64,000 nt of DNA. It comes from Pontederia crassipes. Lineage: Eukaryota; Streptophyta; Magnoliopsida; Commelinales; Pontederiaceae. Numbering within the stretch: the first letter of the stretch is position 1; every line of letters begins with the position of its first letter. The stretch lies in contig CM060194.1 of NCBI GenBank assembly GCA_030549335.1, positions 75,242,077 through 75,306,076 on the forward strand, written 5' to 3'. The notes below the pieces were generated by a model, which was not told the DNA's origin, did no database searches, and was given only the letters and a program-made list of their open reading frames with translations. Both the position numbers and the translations under genes were made by a program. This document shows positions 56,311 through 64,000 of the stretch, one piece after another.

Positions 56311-58114
56311 TGATGCGTTGAAATGATGTAGCAAAATAGAATAGCTAGCAAGTGCACTAGTCGCTCAAGTAATATAGTAAATAGGAGTAAGAGTGTCGAA
56401 CCCACGAAGAATATTATTAATTCAATATCTGAATTTATAAATTAATAAGAGAGAAAAAACATGGATTTTGAAAATGAGTTTTAAAAGATAAAGAAAATAA
56501 GATAAAGATAAGATAGTGGTGTTGAAGTTAGGCCTTAGGATGAAAATAGATCAGGATAAGTATTTGAACCATAAAAGATAAATTTAATCTTTAAAGATGG
56601 ATTAGAGTCTTCATAAGGTAATTTAACATGATTAACTTGTGGTCTCCACGACTGGCATCACTCAATCTAATCATATAGAACTATCTTAATTTAATAAGAA
56701 TTGAAGTCTCCACGACTGGTACCCCCAAAATTATATTAAAATTAAGATGCATTAAATTGAATTATCTAGACTATTAATCACTCCATAAACTGATATAGAT
56801 TAATAGACCACACAAACTTGTTTCTCCACACACTAGTTATCAAATTTATGTCAATTATTAATTCCAAATAAAATCAATTATAATTAGTATAATGAATTCT
56901 GAAATTAAACACTCCACAAACTGGTATAGCCTAATTCAAAAATTTAATTAACTAACATAAAAGCATTAAGCACAATTAATAATTGATCAGAAAAGATTAA
57001 AGCAAATAAAATAGGGTTCAAACATTTCCCTTCAATTAATAATCTCCTAAAATAATAATCCTAAAAACATGGAGTTCATCCTAGAAATTCCGAAGAGATA
57101 ATAAAATACAAATCATAAAAATTGAAAAGAATTACACCCAAAATAGAGATCTCGAATCTGGCAAACAGTCGGGCAGCCTCTCGGACTTGATCAGAGTCGC
57201 GATCAACCTCCAACCGTCGCACCTCTCTCCTCTTGGTCGTAGCATGCAGAGCTCATGACTCACCGTGGAAGAAACCTGAACTTCCGAGCACACCTTGGGA
57301 CGATGGTTTCCTCACGTATTTATAGGGTGCGAACGACCTTCAATTTGATCATGATGTACGACCGAATTTAAATTCACGGGATAAATCTCGGCCAAAAACG
57401 ATAATTCTTCTAACTATTACACCCAAAAGATAAATCCTTTTATCTTTACCCCCTTTGAATCTCGGCCAAAACGAAATTATTTTATCTTTACTCCCAAAGA
57501 GATAAACCCTTTTACTCCCTTCGAATCTCGGCCAAAACGAAGAAGAGTCCCTATCATTACTCCCTTTGAATCTCGGCCAAAACCAAATTTCCCTGCCATT
57601 ACGCCCGAAACGATAAGTCATTTCTTATCTTTACCCCCTCCAAATCTCGGCCAAAACAATAATCCTTTATCCTAATCTCGACCAAAACAATGAGTTCTTC
57701 TTTCCATTACGCCCAAAAAGATAACATCTTTTTATTTTTACCCCCTTCATATTTCGACCAAAAAGTGATCATCTTCTTTGTAATCTCGCCCAAAATGATG
57801 AAATCTGATCTCGTTACGCCCAAAATTTAAGTTGCATTCATTTTTACCCCCAACGAAGTAAGATGTAATTTATCCAACCATGAGATCATCTCGGTCGAAA
57901 TATAATTCTTTACGGCCGATTCATTTTACCTGCAAAATAATTATAAAAATTACGTAAATTCCTCTTTAGTTAAAATATTCAAAATATTAATAATTAAAAT
58001 TGATAAATCCGGAATTACGACTAAAAGTGACTAAAAATGATGTATGCCATGAACAAATTACAGAAAAATTAATTAAAATAATATTCTAAAATATGTTGTA
58101 TTTTGCATGCATCA
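56311..58114 (-). repeat. Lone 5' LTR of an Athila/Tat-like Gypsy element
   Basis: Bounded by TGATGC and GCATCA, about 1.8 kb, with the tRNA-Asp primer site six bases outside its left edge. On the minus strand CTATAAATA (57318-57326) is a good TATA box. Repeated TCTCCACGACTGG and CTCCA(T/C)AAACTG phrases lie at 56640-56930. 57385-57830 repeats AATCTCGGCCAAAAC and TTACNCCC blocks every 40-60 bp, a decayed form of the motif in the interior. No second LTR was found to the left. Confidence 0.75.
57318..57326 (-). promoter_or_regulatory. LTR TATA box
   Basis: The minus strand reads CCCTATAAATACGTGAGG, a standard plant TATA context within the LTR. Confidence 0.55.
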
Positions 58115-61100
58115 ATCATTGATAAAAAAAATGTTTTTGCACATAACCAAGTCATAATCATAGCAATGAAGACCTAATTTACACTTTTTCCTTAAACCAA
58201 TCATAACTGCATTACTCAACGCTATAAAGCATCAATTTATAAAATAAAAATAAAATCTTAAGCATGCTCTCAAACACAAGAATGAAACCCCGTAACTTAG
58301 GATCTGTTATACACATTTTTTATAGATTTTTATTTTTATTGTGTTGTTCTACGAGTTCTAATCCTTCTTTTTTTTCCTTCTTCTTTTTCTTCACTTTCAC
58401 CATGTCTGTCTACAAGCTTCTCTTTCAACCTTGGATGCATCCAATAGCAAGAATCGCGAGGGACACAAGGTAGAAAAAGGGATGTAAATGAAAATGATAA
58501 ATAAGAGGGAAAAATATAATGGTGATTAAATAGGAAGAAATTCTGTGAGATGGATGTCCTTTTAACTTAGAATTATTACTATATTTTTTATGGAGTTTTA
58601 ATATGTAGGTTTTAATTAGAAGGGTTAAATGAATTAATGCTATTTCATATTCAAATGGCTAAATTTGAAGTTGATATCAGAAATTTCTTTTAAATTTATG
58701 AGGTATTATATTTTTGTTACTGGGAGAAATTTTATAACATATGTTTAGTTAACAATCATTTCCTTTTTAGGTTAAAATATTCATTATTTCACATATATAA
58801 TTAAGGTGATTTTCAAATATTACAATTTTTTGTAAAATATTTTCTTTAAAACATTGTTTGCCCTAGTTAAACATGTTAGTGTAAAATTACATTAGTGGAA
58901 ACTAAAGCTCCAACCCAAAATATGTTTGTTTTATGTTGGCATATTATATAAAAAAAATGAAGAATAAATACAAAAAATATTTTCAAGTTAAACTCAATAT
59001 TATTCAGGAAATTGTTTGGTCTATAATGGCATGCACCAAATGTAATACACAGATATTTAAAAACTAAAAAATGCCCTCAAAAGTGGAGACCGATGAGGGG
59101 AAAAATGGACTTTTGATATTATAAGACAAAAAAATCCATATTTTTCTCCATCTCCTTTCCTTTCTCTTCTCTCCCACCACTAGCAGCCACCAACGTGATT
59201 GAAGTTCCATTTTTGTGCCCTAGAAGCTCCAAAAAGAGTAAGAAGGAGAAGAAGAAAAATGAGGAGGAAAAAAAAGAAGATCAAAATTTTGAGAGGATAA
59301 AGAGGCAAGGGTTACGAAAAAGGTATGTAAAGAGTGAAATCATTCTTGTTCCAACTAAAATTTTGAATGAAAGCAATTGATTTGATTTTTTTGTTTTTAA
59401 ATCTCCTAATCAACGCTTCAGTGATGAGATGATGTTAAGATTTGCAATAATATTATGAAATATGATAATTTTAGGGTTCTTATGATCTTGTCATGAAATG
59501 AAACAAAAAACTTCTAATTTTGATATTGGTTTGAACACATTTTTTATTCTTCTATTTGTTTTTTAGGAGGATTCTTTTATTTGTTGTTCTTGATGGAATG
59601 AATGTTACATGTTCGGATGAAACTTGTGATTAGAAACAATTGCTTATAACTTAGAAAATATGTGTTGGAACGAAATGTGTGGATGAACCATAAAAAATGG
59701 GGGTGAAGTCCGCCATTTTTAGAGATGGTGAGTGGTTTGCGGATCGGGACTAGGAGTTATGAGCGATGAAATTATGATTGGGGCGTGAACAATACAAAGA
59801 CTATTACGGGTCAATTTCATGTGTCTGTTCCATGACAATCAAGCTTTACTATGCAACCTCACTATAAGGCTCATTACCAACATATTACAGGTCATGAGTG
59901 TATAACACAACTTCACATGCACACCGTAAAGTTTGTGATGACGAAGTCACGGGTTATGATTGCCAATGAGCACAATTTGAAGCAATTGCCAAGATCATTA
60001 CTTGGTTGTAAGGAGCCATGAAACTAAGCTCATTGATGTAATCATGACTTAGGAATCACAATGCATGAATCACATATAGGTTTAAGGGGTAATGAGTCGT
60101 GAAATGGGCTGTCACTTTATGGGGTAATGAGTCGTGAAATGGGGATTGAATTCAATGTAAGGGGCATAACCTAATAGGCACGACCCATGAAAGTCAAAGT
60201 AATGTTTGTGACAAAATATTAACGCTCATAAGAAAATAAAATGACAACCATGAAAAATCCATTATGGATCGTGAGATTTCCCTCCATTTCTATATTAATT
60301 GTTATGCCTATTTGACTCCAAGGTTTTTTTACTCACAAATTGATGATCAAAGAATCATGTTTCCACTTGCTTATGCATAGACCTAATATGTGTTATGAAT
60401 ATATATTGATGCAATGGTATGGTACAAATAATTGGCACACATATTTCAAATTGTTTGCTAAGTTGTAGGAGTGCTCAATGAACACATTGATGGATTATTT
60501 TTGTCATGTTCTTAATTAAATTGGACCCGGATGTGAGTAATTAGACTAGCACACTTTTGAAGTGTCAATTGAGTGCTACAATGACCCATGCAACTAGTCA
60601 TAATCAGTCTTGACACAAGTAAAGTACCTCAATGAATATAATGACTTACTAAGGATTGATTTAATTAATATTTGCTTAATGAATGAGAAGTTAAAAGACT
60701 AACTTTGGTTGAATTGAAATGAGTGATTTTAACACATGGAATAATTGTCAATTGGACACTTAAGTTTCCATTTGTTCCATGTTTCAACCCACTATTGCTA
60801 TTGAATTGGAAATAAAAAATGCTAATGTTCTTAATTGATGTGTTATTGATCATGAAAAATTATTTAAGATGTCATTACATTGATCAAATTATTAATTATT
60901 CTAAATGATAATTATTATACATGATTAACTATTATTAATAATTAATTATCCAATTGTTTTATAATGATTTAATTATAAATTGTTTCATTGCATATGATTT
61001 TTACATATAATTAATGAAATGTGAACTTCCTCTATAGTTGTGTTTATGTAGACATGCACGATTGAATTAGGGTCGTTGGCATGCTCATGACACAAGGTGC

Positions 61101-61453
61101 AAGTATTGTATTTTCATGATGAAAACATTTATAAATTTATAATGTAATACATATAAAATTGAGTCATATGATTTTATTGACATTCCATCGCGAGATATAT
61201 TTTATATTATATATTGGCCTTTTGCTATCGAGTTTATCAAATGGGCTCTCAACTATATTTGATCATTGTTTCCATTGTTATAAAATTGTTTTGTGCCTTA
61301 TTTGATATTAGGAAAGTAATTTTCGTTGTGGTTTGATGTTAATAGGTTTCCAACGTATTTTGAATTTAATCAAATTTCCATGAGTAATGTGTTCACTCGA
61401 GACAAGTCTCATGGAGCAAAATTTGGAATCATTATATTGACGATTTTATTCTG
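58115..61453. other. AT-rich DNA, probably decayed LTR material
   Basis: No gene. 59090-59330 reads like the leader of a Gypsy LTR transcript (CT-rich run, CCACCACTAGCAGCCACC, a short basic frame). The phrase GGGGTAATGAGTCGTGAAATGGG is doubled at about 60089 and 60120. Confidence 0.4.
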
Positions 61454-61843
61454 TGGGTATGTTTCATTGGGGTTGAAAAAGATGAAATGATGAAAAGAAA
61501 AAAGAGAGGAATCAATTCTCCCTTTTAATTTGAATTTAATTTGGAGGAAAAGTTTTCTCCTTTCCGTTCAAAATATTATTTTTCTTTCAACCCTAAATTA
61601 GAGTGAAAATGCAAGGAAAAAATATATTTAACACATATTTTCATTTTAACCATATAAACTAAACATATAAATATGCACGTAAAAATAAAATTATCTAAAT
61701 AAAATTATTATTTAACATTCATTCTTTTTCATTCCCATTAGTTATGTCATTCTATCGAGAATAATGATTTACCTTCATTTTCCATCATTTTCTTCTCATT
61801 CTTTATCTTCACTTCTTAATGAATTTTAAATTAAACATTTCAT
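61454..61843 (-). mobile_element. MITE, copy 2, inverted relative to the copy at 39.2 kb
   Basis: The reverse complement aligns along the whole length with 39236-39625. Ends GGGTATGTTTCATT and TTAAACATTTCAT are imperfect inverted repeats of each other. There is no coding capacity. Confidence 0.65.
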
Positions 61844-62061
61844 AAAAACTATCCAATGTAAGAGTTTTTTTTATCATTTTCATAAATAATACTATTATAA
61901 TAATCAATAAGTTGTTAATGACACTAATAAAGATTGCATCCGTTATGATGCATTCACAGCCAAAGACTAACTAAAGGGATCTACCCATCCCCCCAAATTT
62001 TAATTTATTTTAGAAGATTATATATAAATTTAAGGAAAAATATAATATATTATATATGTGG
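61844..62061. other. AT-rich intergenic DNA
   Basis: Nothing recognised before the next LTR. Confidence 0.4.
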
Positions 62062-63911
62062 TGTAACGCCCCCAAATTGCACCCCGCCATGTCGCAGAAT
62101 ACGTTTCGAGGACGCTACGAGTCATCCTTACGTGTACATCATGTTGACCGAAAACAAGACTTTGACTGGTCAACAGATTATCAATAAATGTAGAATAACT
62201 AAATCATCTTTAAGAATAAAATAGAGTAACATCATGAAATATGAAAGACTGATAACTGACTTCATAGGAGTCCAAATGAAAGCTAATACATCAAATGATA
62301 AAAAAAAAGGAAAAAGCTATCCATCATCTAAAGGACTCGATAATCATGTTACCTACAAGCTCGATCTATCACCGTTGACCACCATCATCATTCATACATT
62401 GGTCTGCATTTAAGAACATGCAGGGGAGAAACATCCCTATGAGTTTTACAACTCAGTATGGAAGTAAGATAAACATCATAGTAGGATCATGATACTAGAC
62501 ATGAATCATAAAAGTAACATCATAAGATAGCATCATCATCTGATAGGAAAGTGAATTATGACCATAATATGAAAATGAAATCACATAAAAGGATATATGA
62601 ATAAGATCATAAAGAGTCATCATCATAAAGGCAAAAGCCTGACATCATAAGAAAAGTTCTTTATTCATATGTGTTCATCTTCTTCTTCATATTAATTTCA
62701 TCTTTGACTTATTTGGAGTATATTTCAACTCACGGGGAGGCCTGCCTCAACCCGTCCATCATCATCATCATAACTGGCAGAGCCAGGCCATAACTGATAG
62801 AAGTCAGCCCATAGCTGTCCGAGAACAGCCCTACAACTGGTCGTCACTCGTCCATCATAAAAAGAACTCTCCATTTAACGTTTTACATTTTTCATCTTGC
62901 ATCTTTTAATTAAACAAAACATATTTTGATAAGAACTTTAAATCAGGATAAGGGACATGATCATGGAGAGTAAATCAGGGATAAAATCGACATCATCATC
63001 ATCATACATAGATCAGGATTAATCACATGAAATAAAAATTAAGAAATCATAATCATATACTTAATCAGATCGGAACCCGGGCCGAGTAGGGAGAAACCCG
63101 GGCCGAGTAGATCAGTCAACATCTTCGGAAAAATCTGGGTAGAGCCCGGGCCGGGTTCGAGTTACACCCGAGCTGGGTCGGATCATCTTCGAGTCGGAGT
63201 GGCCGTCTCGCCGACTATTTTTCGTACGTAGAACTCAGTCCGGGTCATCCTCAATCTGGTCCAGGTTCGTGGAGAACGTCGGAAATGGCGGATCCGGGCC
63301 GAGTTCCTCCAAACTCGGTCTGGCGAAGGACCTGCTCGAGCCGGGTTTGGGTGAACTCGGGCTGGGTTCATCTTTCGCAAAAATTGTGCATCGCACAGTT
63401 CGCGTTCCGTTCATCTTTTCTGGCAATGGACGGCACCAATTAACATCATAACTCATCATGCAATAACCAGGAACGACCTAAAATATGCTTCAAGTCTAAA
63501 ATCAAGATTATATTACGAATTTATCCTAGTTTCATACCTCGAAGTTTCTGTCCAAGAAACTATTATCGCTGTCTTCTTCTTCCTCTTCCTCTGCCGGTCC
63601 CTCTCGGTTCAGGTGCACATTTATCGAGGTTCACATCCTCCTGCACGTCCTGTCGGCGGCGGCGGATCAGGGACGAAAATAACGAAAGGGCGCACAAAAA
63701 TATGGTGAAAATTTTAGGGCCGGCTTGCGCAGGGAAAAGGGGTTGATTCGTTGGATTTAATTCCATATATATAGGGGAGAAATCTGAGTTCATGTGGTAA
63801 CTAAAGGATCAATTTAAATCTAACTCAGATTTTATCTTTTCTTCTATTTCCCTTTTTATCTTTTCCCTTTATTTTTCTTTTCCTCTTTTCCTTTTAATCC
63901 CGGGCATTACA
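62062..63911 (-). repeat. 3' LTR of a Ty3/Gypsy element running off the window
   Basis: The plus strand starts TGTAACGCCCCC and ends CCCGGGCATTACA. Read on the minus strand it is a 1.85-kb LTR with TG..CA tips. The minus strand has a CTATATATAT TATA box at about 63763-63772, followed by GC-rich leader sequence. CAT-rich simple repeats lie at about 62755-62775 and 62992-63004. The adjoining minus-strand sequence at 63912-64000 resembles the end of a chromovirus pol, which makes this the 3' LTR. Confidence 0.72.
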
Positions 63912-64000
63912 TCATAAATCCCTTAAAATAAAATTTGTCCTCGAATTCAGTCAGAAGTCAGGACTTACCAAACAATGCGGAAAATTCCCTTCACATCTCA
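63912..64000 (-). other. End of Gypsy pol/3' leader, cut by the window edge
   Basis: The minus strand reads a short frame (NSRTNFILR) and a TTTAAGGGATTTATGA tract against the LTR. This resembles the tail seen before 3' LTRs of Del/Tekay-like elements. It is too short for a firm call. Confidence 0.4.

Overview
The window reads as nuclear DNA of a flowering plant. Its genes are interrupted by GT-AG introns, long AT-rich stretches separate them, and it is crowded with plant-type LTR retrotransposons (Copia and Ty3/Gypsy), a LINE fragment, and CACTA, hAT and MITE elements. The two ammonium-transporter genes are extremely GC-rich at third codon positions and sit in an AT-rich background. That contrast is common in monocots, so I infer a non-grass monocot; this is a weak inference and no species is claimed.

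Layout, 0-15 kb: a young but broken Copia element (1550-5969) sits inside an older inverted-repeat-rich sequence. It is followed by a relic of a B3-domain gene (7498-7916, minus), a TIR-bounded element carrying an EAR-like short ORF (9387-10272), and a 200-bp tandem repeat with internal palindromes (10886-11613). The first AMT1 ammonium transporter gene follows (12648-14185).

15-31 kb: a non-autonomous CACTA element (15414-17305) comes first. Next are diverged arms of a long-LTR Ty3/Gypsy element (about 17.9-26.0 kb), into which an hAT-type element with an 8-bp target duplication (24271-25635) has inserted. The second AMT1 gene (28828-30366) lies inside a roughly 3.2-kb direct duplication of the first, promoter included.

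31-46 kb: AT-rich DNA with small repeats, a GC-rich TIR-bounded block (33080-33860), and a broken F-box/DUF295 gene (34071-35155, minus). A seven-exon gene for a small RecA-like P-loop ATPase (39726-42770) has a 5'-truncated LINE copy in one intron. Converging on it is a three-exon TPR-like gene (43794-45078, minus).

46-64 kb: almost entirely transposon-derived. A coding-deficient LTR element (47772-52577) has LTRs that start with a hairpin. A 4.7-kb region (53191-57919) is peppered with variants of a short palindromic motif, TTACGGCCGTAA; part of it lies in a lone 1.8-kb tRNA-Asp-type LTR on the minus strand (56311-58114). The right edge holds the 3' LTR of another minus-strand Gypsy element (62062-63911).

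The genes do not form one pathway. The two transporters are near-identical paralogues for high-affinity ammonium uptake. The ATPase and TPR genes are unrelated neighbours. The most unusual structure is the dispersed palindrome array at 53-58 kb.
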